In this document: in pieces, positions 11,578 to 22,633 of the stretch
How the letters are laid out: the number at the start of each line of letters is the position of its first letter
How positions within the stretch are numbered: the stretch's first letter is position 1
From: Syngnathus acus
Taxonomy: Eukaryota > Chordata > Actinopteri > Syngnathiformes > Syngnathidae
Assembly (NCBI RefSeq): GCF_901709675.1
Contig: NC_051095.1
Coordinates: forward strand, 19,060,456-19,124,455
Reading direction: 5' to 3'
DNA length: 64,000 nt
Notes under the pieces: generated by a model
The model's input: only the letters and a program-made list of their open reading frames with translations
Told to the model about the DNA's origin: nothing
The model's database searches: none
Made by a program: the position numbers and the translations under genes

Positions 11578-12321
11578 CTGCAGACATTTTCTTGGCCCTC
11601 GGTGTCACTAAAAGACTAGCGTTTTGCGAACGAAGGTTACGAGACGGAACATAAGGAACAACTAGGTCGACGAGATATGAAGGCGCTAAGCCATGCAGTG
11701 ATTTATAGGTTAATAGAAGAACCTTGAAGTCACATCTTAAATGGATCGGGAGCCAATGTAAGTTGGCTAATATTGGGGTAATGTGATCAAATTTTCTTGT
11801 CCGTGAGAGCAGCCTCGCAGCAGCATTTTGTACTAACTGTAGACTTTTGATGCTGGACTTAGGAAGACCAGAGAATAATGCATTACAGTAGTCCAGGGCG
11901 CGACGTGACGAACGCATGTATAATAGTTTCCGCATCACCGGTCGAGAGGATCGGACGAATCTTAGCAATATTACGAAGGTGAAAAAAACGCAATTCTGGT
12001 TATATTCTTAATGTGCTTTTGAAAGGAGAGCGTTTGGTCAAATATTACCCCGAGATTAGTTACAGTATCGCTCTGAGTGATAGTACAGTTATCTATAGTT
12101 ATAGTGGTTTCCTTAAATAAGTATTGATAACGAGTTAGACCAATTATCAACATCTCAGTTTTATCTGGGTTAAGACAAAGGAAGTTGAGAGACATCCATT
12201 GCTTGATCTCCGCAAGGCACGCCTCAAGATTACAACAATCCCGCGGATCTGTCATCGATAACGGCATATATAATTGGGCTTTGAACATGTTCTCCAAATT
12301 CTCTGCTTGGCTGCCATGCAC
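11578..12321 (-). pseudogene. L2-like reverse transcriptase, C-terminal part, frameshifted
   Basis: Two overlapping minus-strand frames give LNPDKTEMLIIG, VTNLGVIFDQTLSF, then LDYCNALFSGLPKSS, LQLVQNAAARLL and TPILANLHWLPI. These are hallmark motifs of the region after the YADD box in L2/CR1-type LINE reverse transcriptases. The catalytic core itself is missing because the element is 5'-truncated near 12285. The frame breaks at a T/A homopolymer near 11968-11975 and again near 11900, so the protein is dead. Confidence 0.8.
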
Positions 12322-15293
12322 AGGTCTTGTTGGCCACTGTTTAGTTTTGCGTTAGTTTTTTTTTTTAGGTTTTTCCTTTTTCCCTTTTACGAAAGATTAC
12401 ATCAAATTTACTTTCAAACTCACTTGCGCTCAAAATACTGCAAAAAAGTGGAATTGGTTTTGTGCGTCATAAGTAAAGTTACATCCTAAACTAGCTCACC
12501 TGGTGCTTGTGCACCTTCAATATCCACTGAGCTGCATTGCTCTATACCCCCCCAGTCTCATATTGAATAAAAATTGTCTCGTGGATGTGACAATTTGAAC
12601 TTTTTAACTTTGCATGGCTCTAACAAACGTACGCTGTGTACAGAGAGGCCAAGGACTTGACCTGAAAGGCTGCCGTGCTTTTGGTCCTCCTCCTCGGTGG
12701 CCCTCGTTTCCTTTTTTAGCCGCGGCGACATCCTTCTGATCCCATTACCTTTTAGAGACTCACCACTTTCAACTGTCGACAGGATAGGGAACAGGGGAAA
12801 AAAAAAGCAGAAGCGCATAAATAATGTAGTCCTCGGGTGTATCCGCCTCCAGATCAATGGCAACACAAAGACCATCTACAAAGGCGCTTGGCTCAAGGCC
12901 ACATATGATCACTTCCTCTGTATGCCGCCCCCTCGCCCCACGTGCTCTTCGACGCCGCCGGCCCCACAGAGACTCAATTATTTCTCTGTGTTGGTAAGCT
13001 CTTGTTTGAAACAGAGCAAAGCGAATATTTGAACTCAGCGAGGCGATGGCTAAGATCTTTGGTGACACGGAAACAGCAGATGGAATGAGGAAGGGGGACG
13101 AGGAAACGGCGCAATGCTGAGAATTTCTCGGGAGGACAGAGGTTGTGGCAACGTTCCAAACGAATAGCGTCGAACTTAAACGAGCAATTAAACAACACCC
13201 AAGTGTTTCAGCGCAGCTGACGGAGCAGCTCGGAGCATTTAAGCGAGTCGTGGAAACCCTAATGGATGCTTCTTTAGAGGAACATTAACAGATGTTTCTT
13301 CTCACATCAACTCAGTTTACCTTATTGCGTCTTTTCTGAAGCATCAGACATTCAATGACACTTTAAAGGTGGTCGTATAAGGTTTGAGTCTAGCAGAGGC
13401 CAAAAAGACAAGTTGAACAAGGTTCATATTTGAGAATGAATAGGAACTGGCTTCATGTTCGATGTTAACTACCCCGGCTATCTTTTCTCGTATAGCTCAC
13501 AAAATGCAATGACAGTTTGAGAGGCAGCCACTCAGATATTGTCATTGGGGTGCTAAAAAGGAAGTTGAACTCATTTGTAATTGTAAAGTGATGCCAAACT
13601 GGAAAAGGAATTTGAAATGCTTTCATTTTCAACCTCAACTGTCTTTTTTCAGATATCTTACAGAATTTAAGAGGGTTAAAGGGTATTGCCATTTAGTGTT
13701 CTCAAAAGGGAGCTGCACTGCTTTTAAATTTGAAATGGTGTTGAACTGGTTTCTATTTAAAATCATCAGCATTCTTGCCCGAGACTGCGATAGTTTACTG
13801 CAAATCACCGTCATGTAGTGGCGGCGATCTTGTGGCGGCCATCTTGTGTCAGAAACCGTTTCAAGTCAAAAAGGCTCTTCTTGCTCTTGCATCAACAGAT
13901 AATCTCAGATTAATTACTGAGTGACGTGTTTGATGGTACCATTATTTGCAATTCTGGCCGGCACCACATAACAACATTACAATATCTCCAATATATTTGG
14001 TCCTCCTTTTCCCCTCCCAGCACAAACTGCCGATTTTCCGCCTTGCCGCTATGGATGCGCCAGTCTTATCGAGTGTTTGAGCGAAGGGTGAGGCGCTCTG
14101 CTAAAATTAGATCAAAAGGTCGACACTCCGCGGGCATCAAACAGGCAGCGTGGTGTGGCGCTCCAGCGCGGTCGCTGCGCGCCACTGGGCCGACTCAGAT
14201 GTTGTACCGCTGGTAATCAGTGGAGACAGCGTTTCATGTGCACTTCTAAAACTTGCGTAGCGTCGCAAAAACTGCACAGCTTAGTGGCAACACGGGCTTT
14301 GCTTTTCGAATTGCAAGCACATAGCAATATTTTGAATGATACGTATATTATAAATGTGGGGTTTAAATATGTATGTGTATGCAGCTCTATGTATTATGCA
14401 TTAACCAGTAAATACGACGCAGGACATGACATAACCTCGGTCCTTTTACATTTTTGACTGTGCGTCATGGAGCTTTAACTCCCAGCTGTTGCCTCCGCTA
14501 TCGACGCTTGGTGTTATGAAAGCTGAAATGACAAACAAATATTATCGTTGCTTGTGGGATTTTAGTCTGAATAAGAGTGGCAGCCTTTGTTGTTGCTTTT
14601 GGGACGAAACAAATGTTGACTCACCACTGACGTCAGTGACGTTTAATGCACTGCAATGAAGGAAGTGATGCTGTAAGGATGCGAGGCATTGATGAAATGG
14701 AATTTCAGTAGTTCAGCAATATAATTTTCAATTTGAGCCAGATAGACATTGGGAGCCCGCTATGAACCAGATGTCACATTTGTATGAAAAAAGTCGCAAT
14801 ACATCAAAAAGTCAATTCAAAACTACCACCCAACTCAATTTCTTCAGCTGGGTGGGAAAAAAAAAAATGGCTAGACATGGAAGGCCGTCCATTTTCTGAC
14901 AGCTTGCAATTATGTATCCGTACATAAGCATTACTTGCTCAATAGCAAAAAAGGCAGCCACTCAACGCTGTTGAGAAACTAACAAGTGCATACTTCTGGC
15001 AGACAGTACAAATTGCCTAAACAAAAACATCCACCACATTTCCCCTTCCAGCCTCACACAAGCACGTAAAAGCTCACAATCTCAAGGAGATAAAATACTT
15101 ATATTCTGCCACGACCAATATGTGTTTGTTGCATGCTAACAATTTATTTAACTACAGTGTTTTATTGTAAACAGAACCCCAATCTGTTGTATTTCTAGAA
15201 TTAGTTTTATATTTATTGCTCTAGATTTCAATGTCACTGTTCAATATTCTGCTTGAGAATTTAAAAATAATTGCTTTACTTGAATTGTTATCC

Positions 15294-15297
<4 letters not shown>
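12286..15297. other. Mostly unique intronic sequence
   Basis: GC-richer blocks at 12640-13010 and 14000-14220 stand out, but no ORF there is recognisable. The short phrase TGGCGGCGATCTTGTGGCGG (13818-13837) is a local duplication. Nothing else supports a gene. Confidence 0.4.
14625..14638. promoter_or_regulatory. 14-bp perfect palindrome with a CRE core
   Basis: CACTGACGTCAGTG is a perfect inverted repeat around TGACGTCA (14628-14635), followed by another half site GTGACGT. It is a plausible CREB/ATF site in intron 1. Functional status is unknown. Confidence 0.35.

Positions 15298-15362
<65 letters not shown>
15298..15362. repeat. (TA)n microsatellite hosting a MITE
   Basis: Nearly pure TA repeat interrupted once by ACCGATA (15333-15340). 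The following MITE inserted at a TA within or at the edge of the array. Confidence 0.9.
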
Positions 15363-15365
<3 letters not shown>

Positions 15366-16157
15366 CGTAATTGTCGGACTATAAGTCGCGGTTTTTTTCA
15401 TAGTTTGGGTGGGGGGGCGACTTATACTCAGGAGCGACTTATATATGTTTTTTTTCACAAATGTTTACTTGATCATTAACACATCGCTTACTTACAAGTA
15501 TAGTTGACCACTTCACATGTTATTTTTAGTATAGTTGATCACTTCACATGCTTTGATATATTTATCTTGAACATATTCAAAACATGAAAAATAGAGAGAA
15601 AAAATCAAATAAAGTAATTAACACTTTAAAGCGCCATATCCTCTGGACATGTCCTCTGTCACCAGGATGACATAAAGGACGAGAAATTTGATCGATGGAT
15701 TTAATGATTTGGAGTGACACAAATGGTTTGATAATATTGTTGTTTATGTGATAGTTATTTAAAATATAGTTTATATATCGTTGTATGGGCCTGTGGAATA
15801 ATTTGAACTGCGGCGCGGCACACGGCATTGTTGACAAAGGACGATCGATGGATTTAATGAATTGGAGTGACACAGATGGTTTTATAAACGTGTTAGTTTT
15901 TTTTAAATAACTGAATGTTACGTCAGGCCCGTTCTCAGCTCCTCGTTTGTGTTTGTCACGTTAGCATACCGTATCGTTTAGCCTGTTGTTGCTCGTTCAT
16001 GTCTGTTCTTGGTGTTGGATTTTGTCGAATAAATTGCCCCCCAAAATGCGACTTATACTCCGGAGCGACTTATATATGTTTTTTTTCACATTTTTGGGCA
16101 TTTTATGGCTGGTGCGACTTATACTCCGGAGCGACTTATAGTCCGAAAATTACGGTA
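15363..16157 (+). mobile_element. TACCGT-group MITE, subfamily B, copy 2
   Basis: A 795-bp element with TA ends and 27-bp terminal inverted repeats differing at one position (TACCGTAATT[G/T]TCGG...). A 43-bp block (GCGACTTATACTC... to ...TTTTTTTTCACA) occurs near both ends in the SAME orientation (15417-15459 and 16048-16090). The unit GCGACTTATACTCCGGA recurs once more before the right terminus. These could be transposase binding sites. No coding capacity seen. Confidence 0.85.
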
Positions 16158-17475
16158 TATATTTAAACAGCAATGATACTTTTGTTTATTGTGATAGTTT
16201 TTGTTTTTAAAAATATATGTTCTTGACAGGGAGGGCTTTGCATATTCTCTTATAACTGTGATGTGGCTGGATTGAGAATTAACCAATCACGTTCAAATTC
16301 ATGTTAAATGGGTATCCACTCATATCTGCCACCATTAAAAGTGGCTCTGCTTAACCCCAGATGAACTTAATATGTTCTAGAGGGCTTCTCGTGACATTGA
16401 CATCCTGGCTTTGTGTCTTTTGGAATCTGATCCGGGAATCCTCATTTGATTAAGTTTATTTTATTAAAAAAATGTTTATGTCATTTGACAGTAAGTGTGA
16501 TTGTTTACCAAAGTACCTCTTTCTCCCTTTACTATAATAATATAACATATTATAACCAACTTTATTCTTAGGATGCCTTGGCAATTAATTGTTTTGCATG
16601 TATCGTCTTGAGTTATTTGCTGCCAACCTATTAAAATCACTTTAACTGTAAGACCGTCACCTTGACCATATCGTTCATGCACGATGAGGACATCATTAAA
16701 TTTGTCGTCTGATGGAATGAACGGTATCTGTTGGCCGATAACCTTGCGTAGCACTTAAATGAGCCGACCTAAATTAAAGGAAGGCTTCACCTTGGTGCTA
16801 AATAATTTTGCAAGCCATCATTTTGAAAGAGGAATAATGAAGGCCCCACTTTTTATTATCATGCTTATCTCCACTTTGTTGGCCCACTCGTGTGCTATGT
16901 CCACTCAGAACTGCAGTGGCGTGGCAGGGTGCTGAGAGGTGATGCACGACCTCACGGGCTGACACATGCAAAACGAACGTGACTCACATTCATACCTGTG
17001 GGCAGCTTTAACCTACGTGTCTGCAGATTCTTCCTCTTTTTTTTCACAGTTTTTTAGATTACATGACTGGAAATCCACTGAGGCTTTTTACGCTTATTGC
17101 CTTGTTTGTTGTGCAGCTGTTTCGCTAAAAAAAGTTCTCCCTTCTTCGTCACCATGCAAATGTTTCCAATTCCCAACATGTACTCTGATCTTGCCTTGCT
17201 GTGAAGAGAGCATCATTGCTTCTAGTATCTTGTCGGCATTCTCTACATTGTTAAATATAGGCAGAGTGTTGTCTCCGGTCTGCACACATACAGATGCAGT
17301 GTTGTCTTTGCTTGATGCTCGCTTTTGTTGTGATGCCTTAAAGAGATCTCACTGTATTTAAGGAGGCATCTCACTGAGAAGCAAAGGTGTGCACATATAG
17401 CGAAGGTAATTTTTTGTGGGTGGGTGGGTCGATCGATCGATACATACTTTATACTTTAAACAGACAAAGTAAATG
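16158..17475. other. Intronic-type sequence
   Basis: Unique AT-rich DNA. A 131-codon frame at 16966-17361 has no recognisable domain and biased composition, so I do not call it. A short (GGGT)n/(CGAT)n stretch lies at 17417-17440. Confidence 0.4.
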
Positions 17476-17553
17476 TACACACGCACACACACACGCACGC
17501 ATACACACACACACACACACACACGCACACACACACGCACACACGCACACACA
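17476..17553. repeat. (CA)n microsatellite with CG interruptions
   Basis: ACAC repeats interrupted by ACGC units. Confidence 0.9.
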
Positions 17554-17889
17554 AAAGCACAGTAAAAAAAACACCACAAAAACATAAATTTTTTCCGAGA
17601 CAGGCAAGGAAACTGTTTTAAAGCTGTTGAATGCACTTGAGGGGGAGCTACTGTCTTATGGCAGTGGCGGCGGCAGCCATTCTGTCTCTCGACGTCTTGT
17701 AGTGCGTCACAAGCGATTGCTGTTTGTCATCGTTAGGCTGTCAGTGCTGTTTGGGTACCACACAGATCTGATGCTCCCTTCTCTAAAACTGCAACGATGG
17801 CAAAAACATTCACTTTTTCCCAATGTATACCAACAATAGATGTCACTTCCAGGCATAACTCTGCCTAATTTATCTCAATGGATGATTTC

Positions 17890-18035
17890 AATTGAGCTAA
17901 AATAGGGTCTAGAGTTGGGATTAGGTTTAGAGTAAAAGGTTGGATTTAACCAGGTTGGGGTTTGTTCGAGATTGAGTTTAGAAGGTTGGGGTTAGAGGTT
18001 GTGGGATAGAAGTTGCGGTTAGGATTCGTCTTTTG
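17890..18035 (+). repeat. GGTTAGAGG-type degenerate repeat
   Basis: Variants of GTTGGGATTAGGTTTAGAG recur about every 15-20 bp (GGTTGGATTTAACC, GGTTGGGGTTTG, GGTTGGGGTTAGAGG). Purine-biased; possibly related to the TTAGGG-TTTCAA family. Confidence 0.5.
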
Positions 18036-19084
18036 CTGTTAACTTCTAAAACATTGAACAACTTCTTAATCAGAGTATCACTAAATGAATTGTTTTACTC
18101 CACTAAAGGTTTAAAAATAACGCTCCCTTTTTGAGGCTGCTCCTTACTGAACTGAGGAAAAAAATAGTACAGTCAATCCAAGTTTCACCCTCTGCATCCA
18201 GTGATAGTTTCCTGTTTCCTGTTTGAGAAATTCTCTGGCTGATGACTTGATGAAAGGATGATGGTACTTGTAAAGGGGATCATGGTGAGAGCGTCTGTTC
18301 TTGTTCTCCATGATGACTCGTGGTCATTTAGTAGCGATCCATCTGCTCCTAAATCGTCCATTTCCGTCTTTGTCACAAATGGAATTGGTAAGCTGTTGAA
18401 AGCCCACCAAGTGGAACAACATCTTGGTGATGGCTGTATCGTTGTGGTCACAAAGCTGGTGTGGTTGTTACAAAATAAACCTTGGCATCTTGCCTAGGTA
18501 AAACAAATGGAAGAAAATAATATGCTGCATGTTGAGTCACACCGGGGTACATCATACAATTATCCCGATTGCTCCTCTCGCCACTTATGATAACCACCAC
18601 CTTACAATAACAATTAACACAACAACTAGAACATTCAGGTGACAGTGAGTTGACTTCACATAGTTTCCAGCACAGTGCTGTTGAGGACATGACTGCCTTG
18701 TGAGAGCTTGTCAAAAAAAGATGAACATGGTGCCGCTGAATGAAAAAGAGCCAAACATGAGGAAAAGGAAAGACACCTCAGAATGCAAATGTTTGCCACT
18801 GATGAAATTCATGCAGTCAACTAAAATTGAGTAAATTGTGTTTACATGACAAGGTGAGATTTTTTAATTTTTTTCTTCTGGTTATGACACACTGGCTTCC
18901 TCCCTTTTGGCTTACATAAGACGCCACCGCAGCAGAACAACACAAGCACTTAATGGAGACGCTCAGCTGCTATTAGCCACCATTATACACAAGCTGAGCT
19001 TGTCATGGTCTAATAGATGTCAGGACATTTGGAAAACTTACTTGAGGAAATAACTGTCTTCTATTTGCACCATTAAAAAGACTC
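18036..19084. other. Intronic-type sequence
   Basis: No recognised repeat or exon. The open frames on both strands at 18185-18714 overlap each other and show no family resemblance. Confidence 0.4.
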
Positions 19085-19935
19085 ACAGTGCTTTAAATGA
19101 GGGTTTAAAATGAAGTTTTCAAGTCTGGGTGTCAAGGAAGAATTTTTCAAATGAGGTTCAAGGTTTCAATATAGGGTTTCAAAGTGGGGTTAGGTTTTCA
19201 AACTCGGGGCTAGGTTTTTAAGTTAGGGTTAGGCTTTTCATGTGTCGGAATATTAAGACAGCTTAGTTGAGAAAGTAAATGTCTTTATTAACCATTGCAT
19301 GACTCTTGTAGCGCGTATAATTAGAGGTTCAAACTAGTGACATACCGATCAAGATTTGTTGGCTTCCAAACCATTTTTTTTTAAGCAGTGTCCTTTCTGA
19401 TACAGATCTGATATCGAACCCCCCCCCCCTTCCTTCGTTTTTCTTTTTTTCACATCAACTCTAGGGTGTGGAAGGAATCATATCATGAATTAAGAGGATT
19501 CCTTTCGTAAATTGCATGTTTTGTTACAGACACAACACATGGTTTTTAACAAATTGGACTTTCAATTAGTTTCTCACATTAGGGTTAGAGTTTTTAATTA
19601 AGGTTTGAAATTAGGGTTTCAAATCTGGATTAGGGATTTATTGTGCCCCAGGACATTAGGTCAATTTGCATGAGGGAATACATTTTATTACCAGGTTTCA
19701 AATGGATTGGATTTTAAAGTAAGTTTGCAAGATAATTTTTATGTTTCAAAGTAGGATGTTGAATCAACCAGCCTTGGTTATGTTTTCAAGCAAGATTTTC
19801 AAGCCTGGATTATGGTTTCAAGTTAGATTTAATTTTCAGTGTCAAGTGTATGTTAATTTTTCAAATTAAGGTTTAAGTCTGGGTTATTTTTTCAAAGTTC
19901 CACGCCAGGGTAAGGATTCAAATTAGCGTTCAAAT
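19085..19935 (+). repeat. Degenerate TTAGGG-TTTCAA repeat tract (part 2)
   Basis: Dense variants of TAGGGTTTCAAA at 19095-19235, 19575-19640 and 19690-19935, with intervening unrelated sequence and a poly-C run at 19420-19430. Units are too divergent to be a recent tandem array. Confidence 0.55.
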
Positions 19936-20035
19936 AAAGTCTCATTAAAGAAGTCGCATCAGTGCAAAATACTTTCAAAGATAATATATATCAGTATGAA
20001 ATCTCAATGGAGAGCCTTTGCATAATCAGCAGTGG

Positions 20036-20095
20036 TGTGCCTGTGTGTGTATGTGTGTATGCATGTGTGCGTGCGTGCGTGTGTGTGTTCATAAA
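20036..20095. repeat. Short impure (GT)n
   Basis: TGTGTGTATGTGTGTATGCATGTG-type sequence, about 60 bp. Confidence 0.7.
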
Positions 20096-20129
20096 GTGAC
20101 TATCCATAATTCATGATACACAGTGGGAG

Positions 20130-20960
20130 AAGCGGGGGTCAAAGTTGACAGGCTAGTACCTGCTTTTCCCCAGCAGCATCACAGTCAGCTGTTGTCTTTC
20201 GTTGAGTCTCTTATGCAACAGTATGTTACACAGTTCCACATATCTATCACGTGTAAAGGTACAAAAAAGTATCGGGAAGCCGTGAACAGAGGAAGCTTTA
20301 TTTGAAGCCACCGTTTCCAAAGGGTTTGTCAAAGAAACATTTGACCAAGAGAAATTTTTCCAATTCTTACCAAATTTCATGCAGGTATACCAAACAGATG
20401 GAGCACACTAAATTTGAAAGCATTTGATATTGTCATCGTGTGTGGGCTGAACATGGCGGCGAAATTCAACAACTTGCCATGAGTTCAGTATTAAACACCA
20501 CTTTTGGAAAATTTACTTCCTACCAAACATGACACTTAAGAGGCATGTCTATAGACCCACAAAAAAAAGTCTCAAGAAGCCATGCCCGAAAACACGCAGG
20601 ACGGCTATCACACGGTCCTTCAAAACTTGACTTTCTCTGTCATTGTTACCAGATTTGAACTAGGGAGATAATTACTGCTTAGCTGTGAGAATTTATAACT
20701 AACCATTGTACATGGTCAGCGCTTGACGGAAATGTTTAGCAGCTTGCCAAACTTGAAGCTCTCCATCACGAGACTTTTGAAAATCGTAAGCTTGTAGCAC
20801 ATTACACTTAGCAACATGAAATTTGGTTCGCACGTCTATCACGAGTAAAAAGAGCAAAGTCTCAAGAAGGCATGCTCGAAAAGACAAAGGAATATTATTT
20901 CACTAATATCCTTTTAATCCAGCCATTTTGATTTATTTTCTACATTTCAGAATCAATTTT
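20130..20960 (-). repeat. GAGACTTTTT-family dispersed repeat, reverse orientation
   Basis: The minus strand repeats a motif close to GGGCATGGCTTCTTGAGACT followed by a T run and GTGGGTC. Instances lie near 20260-20285, 20556-20590 and 20842-20880, spaced about 290-315 bp apart. Between them are phrases such as ACCAAATTTCATGCAGGTAT. Related loci: 32.0, 35.7, 42.2 and 47.0 kb. Confidence 0.5.
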
Positions 20961-22587
20961 TACATTGTCTTTTGTTTGATTTTAACCACATTTTAAACAT
21001 GTTTTATTTACAGGACAGACAATACTAAATTGCAAATGTGAGTTTTTCCAAGGTTGACCAAATGTCTTGTGTATGATCCCTCACTGGCAGAAATGAACTG
21101 ACGCAATATCTCATCTCCTGATCCTCCAATTTCCTACACACACTACATACGCACACGTTTGTACTGTATTGGCGGAATCTGGCACTTGACACTCAAGTAT
21201 TGACAGAAGAATGTGCGTCATAAAGCTAAGAGGATTTAGGATATGAATGAACTGTAAGAAAACAAATATCATTCATGCAGAAGGATGTCAACACCACCAT
21301 ATGGATGGCCCAAATTTAGACCAAATAAGCAATATTTTTCTATCCTTTATTGTTGTGGAGATGACAATATGAATACACTTCATGCGGCACTCGAAATGCC
21401 TTGAAAGTCACGTAGGTTTCTAATCATTCCTCCTCCTTTTGATTTATTGCACACGTTCAAGGGCACTTGAATGGGAATGATATTCAAATTACGTGAACAT
21501 GAATGTGCAAGGCAAATGGAAATGAATCCTCAGCGCCCCCCCACCCGCTTCCTACAAGTACAGTATGCTTGAATGAAGAGAATAACCTCTTTGACCTCCG
21601 TTTTTTGTTTCTTATTCCTCCCACATGAAAGAGCATCACGCAACATCTCCAGATGTGACAGCATGCCACCAAAGCCGTCATTGCGGAAATACTGATTACA
21701 AGGCTGTGTGGTTTCTCTCTCGGATCAGCGATATGATCAATGGCAATTCTTGCTCCATCAAAGTTTCATTATTTAAGTTTCACGAAATGTATCTTTAAAT
21801 AATCCCTTTAAATGATGCTGCAGGGCATCTATGTTGTTGCCATGATAGTTCTGGTACTCCTGCTGTTAATAGTGTTTACTAATAGCAGACGAGCCTGGAT
21901 CACCACTGATGGTTTTTTTATCCTTTTCCTAAAGGGTCGCCACTATATTGGTAGCGAGTCTAAACTTAGCAAAAGAAAAAAACACACAATGGGCAAAAGC
22001 CCTCAATTCTCCTTCAAAATGGAACTTTACATTCACAACAATGTTATTCCTTCTCAAAATAAGGTCGGTGGGTCGGGAAAAAAGCCAACCAAACAACCTC
22101 TGGTGCTCACTTGAGGACCATAGCAAAATTTGAATGACAGCATTGCAAGGTGATTAGAAGTGCAGTATATTTAAGTATTCCACAGCCTTTTCGTGAGAGT
22201 CTAAGTCATTTTCACTTGCCTTTCAGCGACTAAACATAGTCCCTTGCCCTATAAAGGGCAACCAAGGAATAATTAGAGCTTGTTCCTGTTGAAAACATAC
22301 AGATTTTGCCTGGAAGGCTCACCTTTTAATAAGATCACAAGCTGCTTTTTGGGGAATGAGACTCACCCATGTGACTTCCCAGTGAAAATTGTATGATAAA
22401 TCGGCAACGATGGATTGAATGACTGATAAATTAATAAAGTGTTTTAAAACAGCAACATTTTATTAATTATAGGTGGTGTGGGTGATTCTACAATTACAAA
22501 CATCAGTAGCCTTCTGTAATTGGCTTCAGAAAAGGATGGTTCATTAAATGTAACAACTTTCCTAAACGGGCAAATTAGTGATTGAAG
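20961..22587. other. Intronic-type sequence
   Basis: AT-rich; no recognised gene, RNA or repeat family. Confidence 0.45.
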
Positions 22588-22633
22588 GTGCGCCTTATAA
22601 TCCAGTGCGCTTTATAGTGCGTAAAATACGGTA
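22588..22633 (-). mobile_element. Solo terminal fragment of a third TACCGT MITE
   Basis: The fragment reads GGTGCGCCTTATAATCCAGT then GCGCTTTATAGTGCG and ends AAAATACGGTA. The terminal 7 bases match the other TACCGT elements but the GTGCGCCTTATA repeat is a different subterminal sequence. No partner end is visible nearby, so it is a fragment. Confidence 0.6.

Larger units (their letters stand above)
9841..12285 (-). mobile_element. 5'-truncated L2-like LINE, split by a hAT insertion
   Basis: Read on the minus strand, this is the last part of a LINE reverse transcriptase followed by a 3' UTR and a (TTGAC)n tail (repeats of GTCAAGTCAAG at 9841-9856). Coding remains lie at 12285-11578, continue after the insertion at 10471-10342, and end in a TAA. 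The 3' UTR (about 10341-9841) includes a polypurine/G-rich tract at 10261-10312. The 1098-bp hAT element 10472-11569 interrupts it, so only about 1.35 kb is LINE. A second copy of the same 3' end is at 44895-45094. Confidence 0.8.
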
